From NCBI GenBank assembly GCA_021818995.1, contig JAKASP010000001.1, forward strand, positions 93,381 to 157,380: DNA of 64,000 nucleotides, in the 5' to 3' direction. The position numbers and the translations under genes are program-made. Positions 37,278-46,625 of this stretch are shown here, in pieces. Source of the DNA: Microcaldota archaeon. GTDB lineage: Archaea > Micrarchaeota > Micrarchaeia > Micrarchaeales > CABMGC01. Position 1 is the first letter of the stretch, and the number at the start of each line of letters is the position of its first letter. Below the pieces are notes generated by a model, which searched no databases, had not been told where the DNA came from, and saw nothing but the letters and a program-made list of their open reading frames with translations.

Positions 37278-38237
37278 GTGAGGGGGATTGCGCTTGTAAG
37301 GGGCAGCGGAGGTTACACGCTCCAGCTTGAGAAGGCGCGCTTGCAGGCACACAGCTTTTCATTCTCGTCCTCTCTGCCGCTCGCGAACTCTGTGAGAAAG
37401 GGGATAGGCAGGGTGCTTTCCAGGCTCTCCTCTTTCGGATACTCGGATTTCTCGGAGAAGGAGCTCTTCATTCCAGCGGTCTACACGCTTCGCAAGCCTG
37501 GAAAGATGCTCAGGCCAGCACTGGTCTTCCTCGGAGCGCGCATAATCGGCAGGGAAACTAACGATTTCGTCGATATGGCCGCGGCCGCTGAGCTGCTGCA
37601 TACGGCCTCGCTTGTCCATGATGACATAATCGACAGGGACACGGTAAGGAGGGGCATGCCTGCCCTTCATTCGAGGTACGGGCACGAGACAGCGCTGCTT
37701 GCTGGCGACGCGCTGATCGCAAAGGCGGTGTCGCTCGCCGCAAAGTATGGGCCGAGGGTCGTCAAGACAGTCGCTGACGCATCGCTCGACATGTGCGCGG
37801 GCGAGCTGATCGACTACACGTTCCAGAGAGAGCAGAGGATGCCAAGCGTGAGGGAGTATCTGAGGATCGCGCGTCTGAAGAACGGGGTGTTCATGGGCAC
37901 GTGCTCAAGTGTCGCTGCTACATACGCGCGAAGCAGGAAGGCGAGCAAGCTCTACGCTTTCGGGCTCAACCTCGGCGTCGCCTTCCAGATAAGGGACGAC
38001 ATAATAGAGATGATCGATATGGGAGAACGCGTCAGGAATGGAGGCGCGGCGAAGCGCTCGCCGAATCTTGTCAGCATATTCGAGCGCCAGTTCGGGATAG
38101 GGACTGAGGAGGCGCTGGGCAAAGCCGTAGGGCTCAACAACTATTTCGCTGACAGGGCGCTGGGCTTCGTGAAAGGCGAAAAAGCTGGAGCTGAGCTCGC
38201 TTCTTACATCGACTTCGTCAGGATAAGGAATCAATAG
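37278..38237 (+). CDS. Polyprenyl (isoprenyl diphosphate) synthase
   Basis: LLHTASLVHDDIIDRDTVRRGMPA and QIRDDIIE; GTG start at 37278 after TTGGAGG. Confidence 0.93.
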   Translation: MRGIALVRGSGGYTLQLEKARLQAHSFSFSSSLPLANSVRKGIGRVLSRLSSFGYSDFSEKELFIPAVYTLRKPGKMLRPALVFLGARIIGRETNDFVDMAAAAELLHTASLVHDDIIDRDTVRRGMPALHSRYGHETALLAGDALIAKAVSLAAKYGPRVVKTVADASLDMCAGELIDYTFQREQRMPSVREYLRIARLKNGVFMGTCSSVAATYARSRKASKLYAFGLNLGVAFQIRDDIIEMIDMGERVRNGGAAKRSPNLVSIFERQFGIGTEEALGKAVGLNNYFADRALGFVKGEKAGAELASYIDFVRIRNQ

Positions 38238-38921
38238 TTACTTCTCTGCCACAAGCAGGTAAGCAATGCCAGAAGGCAGGGACCTTATCCTTATCCTCTT
38301 GAACCCGGTCGCCTTCGCGCTCTTGACCAGCGCGTGCTTGTCGAACTCGCTTATGCTTTCAACCAGCCAGGTGTAAGCCCTGTCAGAAAAGATGCTCGCG
38401 AACCTTATGAAATACGAGTAGAGATGGAACTTGGTCCTCTGCCACGGGTCGTCCGGCATCGCCATCTCCAGTATCACGAGCCTGCCTCCGTGCTTGAGTA
38501 TCCTGTGCGACTCTGCGAGGAACCTCTCCACGCTGTCGAAGTTCCTGAGCGAGAAGCCGGTTGTTATCACGTCGAACGTTCCGCCCTTGAACCCTGTCTT
38601 GAGCGAATCTCCGATCCTGAAGTCTATCTTCCTTCCAGAATCCCTTGCCTTCCCAACTGCAAGGTCGAGCATCTCCTTTACGAAGTCTGTTCCAATTATC
38701 CTGACGCTCTTGCCCCTGGCTTTTGCCAGGTCATACACTGCGAACGCGAGGTCGCCGGTCCCAGTGGCCGAGTCAAGGACTGTGAAGCTTCTCTTGTTCA
38801 GCATCGCCTCCCTTGCCGCCTCTTCTCTCCACTTCCTGTCCACTCCCATGCTGAGGAAGTGGTTCATGAAGTCATACTTGCCAGCGATCCTTACGAACCT
38901 CTCCTTCACCTCCCTGCTCAT
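38238..38921 (-). CDS. ubiE: UbiE/MenG-family methyltransferase
   Basis: VRIAGKYDFMNHFLSMGVDRKWREEA, VLDSATGTGDLAF, FSLRNF. Confidence 0.92.
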   Translation of the reverse strand: MSREVKERFVRIAGKYDFMNHFLSMGVDRKWREEAAREAMLNKRSFTVLDSATGTGDLAFAVYDLAKARGKSVRIIGTDFVKEMLDLAVGKARDSGRKIDFRIGDSLKTGFKGGTFDVITTGFSLRNFDSVERFLAESHRILKHGGRLVILEMAMPDDPWQRTKFHLYSYFIRFASIFSDRAYTWLVESISEFDKHALVKSAKATGFKRIRIRSLPSGIAYLLVAEK

Positions 38922-39541
38922 CAGACCACCGGAATGAAGATGACAATCGCCTCTATCCAGAGCACGTGCGTGACTATCGAGGCTAGCACGCCCGCCTTGT
39001 GGGCCACGATACCGGCTACAAGGCCAACGACGAGCGCAGCAACAACGAGTATCGGGTTCAGGGTGGAGATGTGCACGAAGGCATAGTATGCTGTTGACGC
39101 GATCCACGGCGCCTTTGCAAACCTCTCGAGATTTGCCTCGGCGTAGCCCTGCACTCCGCCTCGCCAGTAGATCTCCTCGAAGATTCCGATCACGGCCAGG
39201 AGGATTATGGTGAGCGTGCCCTTGCCCTGCGTGCCGTAGATCGAGGCGTACACGTTCGAGACGTACGAGCCCAGGCCGAGCGCGGTTGTAAGCATGCCGC
39301 CAGCCACGAAGATCAGGTAGAGCACTATGGCAGAGGCGGCCCCGAAGGCAAGGACAGCTAGCTTGCTGCTGCCCCGCGTCCACCTCACGTTCTTCCTGTA
39401 GAACAGAAGTGTAAGCGCGGCAAGAATCGCGGTAGACACCGCGAGCGCGAAGATGAACTCGCTCTGCAGCACCACGAAGGAGATCGGCCAGAGTACGAGC
39501 GGAAGGCCAAGGTACACTATATCCAGAAGGCTTAGCTTCAT
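38921..39541 (-). CDS. CPBP-family intramembrane metalloprotease
   Basis: GIFEEIYWRGGVQG and multiple TM segments. Confidence 0.85.
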   Translation of the reverse strand: MKLSLLDIVYLGLPLVLWPISFVVLQSEFIFALAVSTAILAALTLLFYRKNVRWTRGSSKLAVLAFGAASAIVLYLIFVAGGMLTTALGLGSYVSNVYASIYGTQGKGTLTIILLAVIGIFEEIYWRGGVQGYAEANLERFAKAPWIASTAYYAFVHISTLNPILVVAALVVGLVAGIVAHKAGVLASIVTHVLWIEAIVIFIPVV

Positions 39542-39549
39542 TCCAACAC

Positions 39550-40443
39550 TCAGAGGCTGTACGCCACGACCAGGATAAGCAGGTAGACGAATATGTTTGC
39601 TACGTTCGTTGCCATAAACCTCTCATAGCTCTGCGGGTTCCTGTAGTGGAGCATGCCGACTGCCACGTAGCTCGCTGCAGGCAGGGTCAGCAGCGCGAGC
39701 AGGAAGAACGGATTGAGCAGAGACCTCGCCACTCCGAATATCACGAGCGCGTACGTTACAGCCATAAGGCTCATGTAATACGCGGAGAGCTTCCTGTTGT
39801 TGTTCAGTATGATGACCGCGTGCCTCCTGCCGAACTTCTTGTCTATCTCTGCATCCGGCACCTCGTTCGCCAGGAGGGCTATGCCCCCGAGCATCCCCGC
39901 GGGTATTATTGTGAGAAGCGCTGGAGCGATTCCAGAGAAGGAGCCGTGAGCGACCACGTAGCTGCCAACTCCCACCAGCGCGAACGCGAACATCACGAAA
40001 GGCTCCGGAAGGAGGGGGAACTTGGTAATGTACTTAGTATATGCGAAGATCGCCACTGCCCCTACGGCGATCAGCACGAAGATCCACAGGCTTACCGCGA
40101 ATGCGAGGTAGAGGCCTATGAGTCCACCGATGACCGCTGATGCGACCGCCATGTAGAGAACGTGCCTGTGCTTTACCGCACCGCTTGAGACGAGCCTGCT
40201 GCCACCGCTGAATCTGGTCTTCGTGCTCTCCTTGTCTATGCCCGATGAGTAATCGTGGTAGTCGTTGACCAGGTTCACTGACATCTGCGCCAGCACAGCG
40301 CCAACGACAACCAGGAAGGAGTTGGCGTAGCTTATCGTGCCGTAGCTTGCCGCAGCAGCTATTCCGACAAGCGATATGAAGAACGCGAGCAGGAGCGTGG
40401 GCTCGAGCGCCTCGGATACGTAGTCCTGGAACCTCGGTTTCAT
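39550..40443 (-). CDS. UbiA/MenA-family prenyltransferase
   Basis: NLVNDYHDYSSGIDKES...RFSGGSRLVSSG, NEVPDAEIDKKFGRRH. Confidence 0.9.
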   Translation of the reverse strand: MKPRFQDYVSEALEPTLLLAFFISLVGIAAAASYGTISYANSFLVVVGAVLAQMSVNLVNDYHDYSSGIDKESTKTRFSGGSRLVSSGAVKHRHVLYMAVASAVIGGLIGLYLAFAVSLWIFVLIAVGAVAIFAYTKYITKFPLLPEPFVMFAFALVGVGSYVVAHGSFSGIAPALLTIIPAGMLGGIALLANEVPDAEIDKKFGRRHAVIILNNNRKLSAYYMSLMAVTYALVIFGVARSLLNPFFLLALLTLPAASYVAVGMLHYRNPQSYERFMATNVANIFVYLLILVVAYSL

Positions 40444-40488
40444 GCTCTTAACTATCAACCCACGTTTATATTGGTTTTGAAGAATGAG

Positions 40489-40560
40489 TGGACCCTGCGG
40501 GATTCGCACCCGCGACCTTTTCGTTGCGAACGAAACGCGCTACTGCTGCGCTAAGGGCCC
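40489..40560 (-). tRNA. tRNA-Ala (CGC)
   Basis: GGGCCCT/AGGGTCC with G3:U70, TTTCG-TTCGCAA-CGAAA, GCGGG-TGCGAAT-CCCGC. Confidence 0.92.
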
Positions 40561-40598
40561 ATACGTTAAATCCGTCGCTGCAGTATTTATCCTTTACC

Positions 40599-41417
40599 TT
40601 ATCTCTTCTGCGCCAGGAGGATGCCGGCAGCCCCGTTCAGGTAATCCTTGACCTTGTCCAGGTTCATGACGTCGTTTCCGTACTCCTCGCCCAGCTTGTC
40701 GCGGAGGCCTCCCTCTGCGTCTATCGAGAAATCAGTGCTGCCGAGGGCTCCCCTCAGCCACAGAGTCTTCTCCTTGACGTTCGACCCGGTAAACCCGCCT
40801 GCGATCACCATCCTGGAGCGCACGCCTCCGTTTCTGAAGGTTTCGTACGTCGAGACTACGCCTTCCTGATCAAACTCTACTCCCTTGCCGTGCGATGAGT
40901 CGAGCAGTATGTAGTCTACATCCTTGTACTCTTTGGCCAGTTTTTCCGCGACCTGCGCATCTGTCATCTCGCCGGTCACGGCCTTGGACATCTGGAGCGT
41001 TATCTTCATCCCGTGGAACCTGTTCTTGAGCTCCCACATCTGGTGCTCCGTGGGCCAGACCCTGTTTATCTGTATGCCGCCGACCAGGTCAGCCTTGTAG
41101 ATGCCATCATACTTCAACAGGGCCGTCAGCTCATCCACCAGTCTCTCTGGCTCCTTGGTGTAGTAGTGTATTGTCGGGAACGTGTCCCTCCTCACAGCGC
41201 TGAGTATAGGAGCAAGCATGTCCATGTGCGGCACTCTCCTGTTCCCCTCGCTGAACCCGTACTTCAGGCTCTTGTACGACGCCTGGAGGCCGATCATCGG
41301 CACGTGCTCGCTTCCCATCGAGAAGCCGGCGTTGCGCGCTAGAGAGGCCACGCTCTTCGCCTCCTCCACTGATGCGACGCCGCTCACCCCAACATAGTTC
41401 TTGCTGGTTTGCGGCAT
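40599..41417 (-). CDS. TIM-barrel protein resembling phosphoribosylanthranilate isomerase (weak)
   Basis: YILLDSSHGKGVEFD, VIAGGFTGSNVKE, FSIDAEGGLRDK barrel phosphate-binding pattern. Confidence 0.55.
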   Translation of the reverse strand: MPQTSKNYVGVSGVASVEEAKSVASLARNAGFSMGSEHVPMIGLQASYKSLKYGFSEGNRRVPHMDMLAPILSAVRRDTFPTIHYYTKEPERLVDELTALLKYDGIYKADLVGGIQINRVWPTEHQMWELKNRFHGMKITLQMSKAVTGEMTDAQVAEKLAKEYKDVDYILLDSSHGKGVEFDQEGVVSTYETFRNGGVRSRMVIAGGFTGSNVKEKTLWLRGALGSTDFSIDAEGGLRDKLGEEYGNDVMNLDKVKDYLNGAAGILLAQKR

Positions 41418-41494
41418 ATCCCAACACCCGTTTTGCAGCGTATAAGGAGTGCTTTATGCTATTTAAGCTTGCTTATTTTATTAGATGTGTTTGC

Positions 41495-42880
41495 ATGAAG
41501 CCGGGCGCGGAGAAGGCCGCAAGGGCGGTCTTCGTGAGGGAGCTGAAGGAGATAAAGCCGACGAAGCAGGAGCTTGAGGAATCTGTATACAGCATAAACA
41601 AGCTCACATCTGCGCTCAAGAAAGTCGTTCCTAAGGACGTGGAGATCCGGGTCGTGGGGTCTGTTGTGCGCGGCACGCAGCTTCGCGGCGAATCGGACGT
41701 TGATGTCTTCCTCCTCTTTCCAAAGAAGTACAAGAGGGAGAGGATAACCAAGGAGGGCCTTGACTACGCGAAGCGCATAGTAAAGGAGAAGGGCGACACC
41801 TACGAGGTAAAGTACGCTGAACATCCGTACGCGAGGCTCTACCTGGGCTCGCTCGGCGTTCGCGCAGACATAGTTCCCGCGTTCAACATAGACAACATAG
41901 AGGACATGAGCACCGCAGTGGACAGGTCGCCGATGCATGCGGACTTCATGAGCAAGCATCTCAGCACTGGTCAGCGAGACGACGTCCGCCTGCTCAAGCA
42001 CCTGCTCAAGGTCCAGGGGCTCTACGGCGCAGAGGTTATCACAAGCGGGTTCTCCGGTTATCTTTGCGAACTGCTCGTGTACCATTACGGCTCGCTAACA
42101 GCGCTGCTCGAAAAGGCCGCGGACTTCCCGCTGCCCATACTCCTCGATCCGAAGAGCAAGGCCTCGCTCAACGACCCCTCGCTAGTGAAGAGGTTCAACT
42201 CGCAGTTCATAGTGATAGACCCGATAGACAGGAACAGGAACGTAGCCGCTGGAGTGTCGCTCGAGACTCTTGCGAGGTTCGTGATGCTCTGCAGGGCGTT
42301 CACCAGGAAGCCGGACATAGGCTTCTTCTACGGAAGGGGCTTCGATTCCGGGAAGGCGCAGGGCCTGCTTGCGAATTTCATCAAGAAGACCGGGCTTGAC
42401 ATGTACGTGATAGAAACGAAAGTTCCTGACAAGAGCGAGGACATCGTCTGGCCGCAGCTTCGCAAAGTAACGGAGCTTGTGGAAGGGCTTGCGCAGAGGT
42501 CCGGTTTCAGCATTTATCTCTCCATGTCGATAATCGTCGGCAGGAAGGGGCTGATGGTCTTCTTCTCGCCGAAGGAGATAATGAAGACGCGCATGCAGAA
42601 GGGGCCCAGCGTATTCATAAGGAAGGCGCAGGAGGCGTTCGTGAAGGCGCACAGCGGCTCGATCGCGATGACCCTGCGGGGCGACACGATCTACGCCCTG
42701 GAGAAGAACGCGCACGAGGACATCGGGCAGTTCATGAAGAGCGCGGCCTCGGGAAAGATAGTCGGGAAGAGGAAGGACGTCGATGTGCGCGGCTCGCGCC
42801 TCTTTGTCAACAGCCTGCCAAAGGAGTACGCCGATGCCGTCTACGCGGAGCTTAACGAGAAGGCGCCGCAGATCTCATAG
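41495..42880 (+). CDS. cca: CCA-adding tRNA nucleotidyltransferase, archaeal
   Basis: VVGSVVRGTQLRGESDVDVFLLFP; archaeal C-terminal domains. Confidence 0.95.
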   Translation: MKPGAEKAARAVFVRELKEIKPTKQELEESVYSINKLTSALKKVVPKDVEIRVVGSVVRGTQLRGESDVDVFLLFPKKYKRERITKEGLDYAKRIVKEKGDTYEVKYAEHPYARLYLGSLGVRADIVPAFNIDNIEDMSTAVDRSPMHADFMSKHLSTGQRDDVRLLKHLLKVQGLYGAEVITSGFSGYLCELLVYHYGSLTALLEKAADFPLPILLDPKSKASLNDPSLVKRFNSQFIVIDPIDRNRNVAAGVSLETLARFVMLCRAFTRKPDIGFFYGRGFDSGKAQGLLANFIKKTGLDMYVIETKVPDKSEDIVWPQLRKVTELVEGLAQRSGFSIYLSMSIIVGRKGLMVFFSPKEIMKTRMQKGPSVFIRKAQEAFVKAHSGSIAMTLRGDTIYALEKNAHEDIGQFMKSAASGKIVGKRKDVDVRGSRLFVNSLPKEYADAVYAELNEKAPQIS

Positions 42881-43444
42881 TGCTATCTCCTTCCTGTGCC
42901 TCAGGAGTTTGTCGAACTCCGGAAGCAGATCTATCTCCTTGGCTTTGGGTTTTTTGCCTGAGATGAGCGCTAGCGCGTAGCTTTCCAACTTGCTGTCACC
43001 GGAAAAGGCCTCGAGCACAGTAGCATAGTTCCTCTCCGCGCGTATGCCGCAGTAGTCCGTGGCTTCTGAGACTATGTTCGCCTTGATCTTGCCGTTGGAG
43101 TAGCCGCGATCCTGCATCCTCTTTGCCAGCGTGGCAAGATGTTCCCTTAGTACCAGCGCGCTCGCGCCCCTTATCTTCAGGTCGCAGAGCAGGTGGCTCT
43201 CGATTATCACGTGGCTCTTCCTGCTCGACCTTGCCATGCGCTCTAGCTCGTTCTGCAGTCTCTTCATCTGCACTATCTTGGCGCCGTCCTTAGAGTAGGA
43301 GGTGAAAAACCTTTTCCTGTTAACGACGTCGGTTGCGTGTATAACCTCCGTGTCCCCGATCCTCTTCGCCAGGAGGTTTGAGAATGAGGTCTTTCCCGTG
43401 CCCGGAACCCCGGTTATGACGAGTATGCGCTTGCGTGGTTTCAT
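42875..43444 (-). CDS. AK6/Fap7-like adenylate kinase / ribosome-assembly NTPase
   Basis: ITGVPGTGKTSFSNLLAKRIG, HVIIESHLLC, TDYCGIRAERNYATVLE. Confidence 0.88.
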   Translation of the reverse strand: MKPRKRILVITGVPGTGKTSFSNLLAKRIGDTEVIHATDVVNRKRFFTSYSKDGAKIVQMKRLQNELERMARSSRKSHVIIESHLLCDLKIRGASALVLREHLATLAKRMQDRGYSNGKIKANIVSEATDYCGIRAERNYATVLEAFSGDSKLESYALALISGKKPKAKEIDLLPEFDKLLRHRKEIAL

Positions 43445-44043
43445 TTGGCTGCCCTGGTCTCTATGTCGCTGAGCATGTCGTTGATGAGCGTCCTGCTGTT
43501 CTCGATGCTGAGCACGGGGCTTGCAGGCGGGTTTATCGTAAGCACGTGGTTCTTGGCGCCGGAGAAGATCCAGGAGCCGAGCGTGTACTGCTTGTACGTT
43601 GCCGACACGTCAGCCACGTAGTTCGATGCGTTGACAAGCTTGCCTACGAAGGCCTCGAGGCCGTCATCGTACTTCTCTATGACTATGCTCTCCTCTTTGT
43701 CCGGTACGCGCGATACGAAGAGCGGCTTGATGTACGGCACTCTCGCTGCCGCTGCCTTTGTCGTTATTACCGAGTCTATCTCCCTGTACTGCGCTGTTGC
43801 GCTCTCCATCTCGGATTCGAGCTTAGTCTGCTCGTCCTTGAGGTTGTCGAGAAGCGCGTTGAAGTACGCGTCTGCATCGGACCTTATCCCTGTCAGCGTC
43901 GTGCCCAGGTCCTTCTTCGTCAGGTACCTGTTCGGGTTCATCAGCAGGCTCCTGAGCGATATTCCGCGGCTCTTGCTGACCGTCTCGTCAAGGTCTGATA
44001 CGAAGCCGTCGGTCTGTTCGTCCCACGGGATCTGCTTGGCCAT
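43441..44043 (-). CDS. Conserved-looking hypothetical protein, ATGA-coupled to AK6 gene
   Basis: Complete ORF, overlap with AK6 start. Confidence 0.5.
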   Translation of the reverse strand: MAKQIPWDEQTDGFVSDLDETVSKSRGISLRSLLMNPNRYLTKKDLGTTLTGIRSDADAYFNALLDNLKDEQTKLESEMESATAQYREIDSVITTKAAAARVPYIKPLFVSRVPDKEESIVIEKYDDGLEAFVGKLVNASNYVADVSATYKQYTLGSWIFSGAKNHVLTINPPASPVLSIENSRTLINDMLSDIETRAAK

Positions 44044-44111
44044 TTTTGCACCGAGATAATCAGCAGCATAGATATAAAATAAGAAAGATATAAACCTTTT
44101 GAGTTGCTTTT

Positions 44112-44348
44112 GTGGAGGAAATTGCCGACAGGATTGCCAAGGACATAAGGAAGTTCAACGAGAACGTGAAGATACTGGATGAGCACAAGCTCGGGCCGAA
44201 GGAGATAGAGGTGATGAGACTGGCGAAGAACTACTGCGACGACGCTGGCTCGTGGCTGGAGAAGAAGGACTACTACACCGCGTTCGCGAGCATCTCTTAT
44301 GCGCACGGCCTCCTGGACACGCTCCTCAAGCTCAACAGCGAAGAATGA
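44112..44348 (+). CDS. DUF357-domain protein
   Basis: AKNYCDDAGSWLEKKDYYTAFASISYAHGLLDTLLKL. Confidence 0.85.
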   Translation: MEEIADRIAKDIRKFNENVKILDEHKLGPKEIEVMRLAKNYCDDAGSWLEKKDYYTAFASISYAHGLLDTLLKLNSEE

Positions 44349-44352
44349 TCTA

Positions 44353-45447
44353 ATGCGCACAGTCAGGGAAGGCGCCGCAACCCTCAAGGTCGGCAACGGA
44401 GTGTTCTACAACCCAAGGATGAGCAAGCTCAGGGACATATCCGTGATCTTCCTGAAGGCTTCGGGCCTGAGGAAGGCGCGGCTTCTCGACACGACCGCGG
44501 CAACTGGCGTGCGCGGCATAAGATACAAGCTCGAATCACGTGTCGGAGAGGTGACGATGCTTGACATCAACGACTCTGCGTACAGGAATGCGAGATCGAA
44601 CGCAAGGCTCAACAGGATAAGCGCGAGGGTGATGGGCAAAAGCCTGCAGGAGTTCGCGGGTTCGGCGCACGAGGCTTTTGACATAATCGACATAGACCCC
44701 TTCGGCAGCCCTGCGCCGATGGTGCACGACGCCCTCAAGGTATCGCACAACGGCACGCTGCTGATGGTCACGGCCACAGACACTGCCACGCTCTGCGGCG
44801 CCGAGGCATCTGCGTGCCTGCGGATCTACGGCTCGAAGCCGATACACAACGAGCTCTGCCACGAGTCGAGCGTGCGCATACTGCTCTCGTTCATCGCGCG
44901 CGAAGCGGCGCAGTTCAACTTCGGGATAGTGCCTCTGCTGAGCATAGCGGATATGCACTACGTGAGGGTATTCCTCTCTCTTGAGAGGGGCGCGAAGGCC
45001 GCCGCAGAATCTGCTGACACTTCGGGATTCCTCTCCTACTGCGACAGATGCCACAACTTCTCGTTCAAGAAGGGCATCGCGGCGATTGCCGGCACGAAGT
45101 GCGGCAACTGCAAGGCGAAGATGCGCGTTTATGGGCCGATGTGGCTAGGCGACACGCGGGACAAGGCGCTCGTCTCGAAGATGCTCAAGATCTCGGGTTC
45201 GTACCCGCGCGAAAGTCGGGGGCTTTTAGAGACGATAAACGGCGAGCTCGACATCCCCTTCTTCTACTCGATACCCAAGATGACATCGCGGCTCGGGCTC
45301 GGATCTATATCTCCGGACCTTGTGGCCAAGGCGCTGGGCAAGACGCACAGCGTCAGCAGGACCCACTTCGAGAAGGACTCGCTGAAGACCACGGCAAGCG
45401 TCTCGCTGGTGGCTGGCGCTGTAAAGAGATTGGGTGGAAAGAAATAG
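44353..45447 (+). CDS. trm1: tRNA (guanine26-N2)-dimethyltransferase
   Basis: VREGAATLKVGNGVFYNPRM, IDIDPFGSPAPMVHDAL, ATDTATLCGAEASACLRIYG, Zn CDRCHNFSF...CGNCKAKM. Confidence 0.95.
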   Translation: MRTVREGAATLKVGNGVFYNPRMSKLRDISVIFLKASGLRKARLLDTTAATGVRGIRYKLESRVGEVTMLDINDSAYRNARSNARLNRISARVMGKSLQEFAGSAHEAFDIIDIDPFGSPAPMVHDALKVSHNGTLLMVTATDTATLCGAEASACLRIYGSKPIHNELCHESSVRILLSFIAREAAQFNFGIVPLLSIADMHYVRVFLSLERGAKAAAESADTSGFLSYCDRCHNFSFKKGIAAIAGTKCGNCKAKMRVYGPMWLGDTRDKALVSKMLKISGSYPRESRGLLETINGELDIPFFYSIPKMTSRLGLGSISPDLVAKALGKTHSVSRTHFEKDSLKTTASVSLVAGAVKRLGGKK

Positions 45448-45623
45448 GAAAGGAGGCAGCGGTTGGGTGGGTTTGGAAAAAGTAAACGCAACCTCCTACG
45501 AGATAATATGTGAATATTGAGATTTAAATAGCCTCCACTTTTTTTAAATTTACCGCTTACTTTTACGTATTTTGCAAATCTCTCCCTCGAAAGGTTTAAA
45601 TTGATTCAATCTGAGGCATAAGC

Positions 45624-46625
45624 GTGGAACTCAACAGGCAGGACAAGGCCCTGCTCCAGGAGCTGTGCACCGACTCCAGGGTGAAGACCCTCGCGCTCGC
45701 GAGCAAGCTGCAGTCGTCGAGGTACAAGATCTCCAAGCGGGTCGAGGAGCTGGAGAAGCAGCTCGACATCTACTACACCCTGGACCTTGACTACAAGAAG
45801 CTCGGTTTCAGCACGGTGCACGTCACGTACATCAACTTCATCAAGAAGCCGAGCGAGCGGGCGCTTGAGGAGATACTTGGCAAGATAACTGCTGTGCAAT
45901 TGGCCATCCTTACCAAGGGCGACTTCGAGCTTGTCTGCTTCATCATCACAAAGACGCCGATAGAGTATTCGCAGGTGGAGATCGCGCTGCAGGTCCTTCT
46001 GCAGGCCTACGGGGCGAGCGTGAGGTCGAACGAGGTCACGCTTATGCGCCACGGCTTCATACCGTTGAGCAACGGCCTGATAGAGAAGACGGAGATAGAC
46101 GATACGTACAAGAAGATACTGCTTGCGCTTAACACAAACTCGAGGAGCAAGCTGAGCGACGTCAGCAAGAGCACAGGGATAAGCGAGGACCTGATCCGGT
46201 ACCATCTTGCGAAGATGGAGCGGGAGGGCATCATAAAGAGATACACCGCTATCGTCAGGAACACGAACACCAAGTTCACGGTGATCTATTTTGCAAACTT
46301 CTCGGTTACGGAGAACCTGCAGGGCAGGGTGGACAAGGAAAGGCGGGATACGATCTTCGCCAACGACGAGCGCAGCGTAATCAACGACTTCCAGATGATG
46401 TTCGTCACCACAGGCGCCGAGCAGACATTCAACCTCGCAACCTACATGGACAAGAACTACGGCATGGAGCACAGCGTGCACGCGCACAACAGGATTTATG
46501 CGGCTGACAAGCCGGAGGTGAAGTATGCGTCCGTGGTCAAGACAATAAAGGGCGTGCTGCCTTTCAGGAACATAGACGTCAGGGCGCACTACGACGGCAC
46601 GAACTTCCCGCTAGAGTTCTCTTGA
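45624..46625 (+). CDS. Tandem-HTH transcriptional regulator (Lrp/AsnC-like halves)
   Basis: Two wHTH segments (LLQELCTDSRVKTLALASKLQSSRYKISKRVEEL; ILLALNTNSRSKLSDVSKSTGISEDLIRYHLAKMEREGIIKRYTA). Confidence 0.75.
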   Translation: MELNRQDKALLQELCTDSRVKTLALASKLQSSRYKISKRVEELEKQLDIYYTLDLDYKKLGFSTVHVTYINFIKKPSERALEEILGKITAVQLAILTKGDFELVCFIITKTPIEYSQVEIALQVLLQAYGASVRSNEVTLMRHGFIPLSNGLIEKTEIDDTYKKILLALNTNSRSKLSDVSKSTGISEDLIRYHLAKMEREGIIKRYTAIVRNTNTKFTVIYFANFSVTENLQGRVDKERRDTIFANDERSVINDFQMMFVTTGAEQTFNLATYMDKNYGMEHSVHAHNRIYAADKPEVKYASVVKTIKGVLPFRNIDVRAHYDGTNFPLEFS

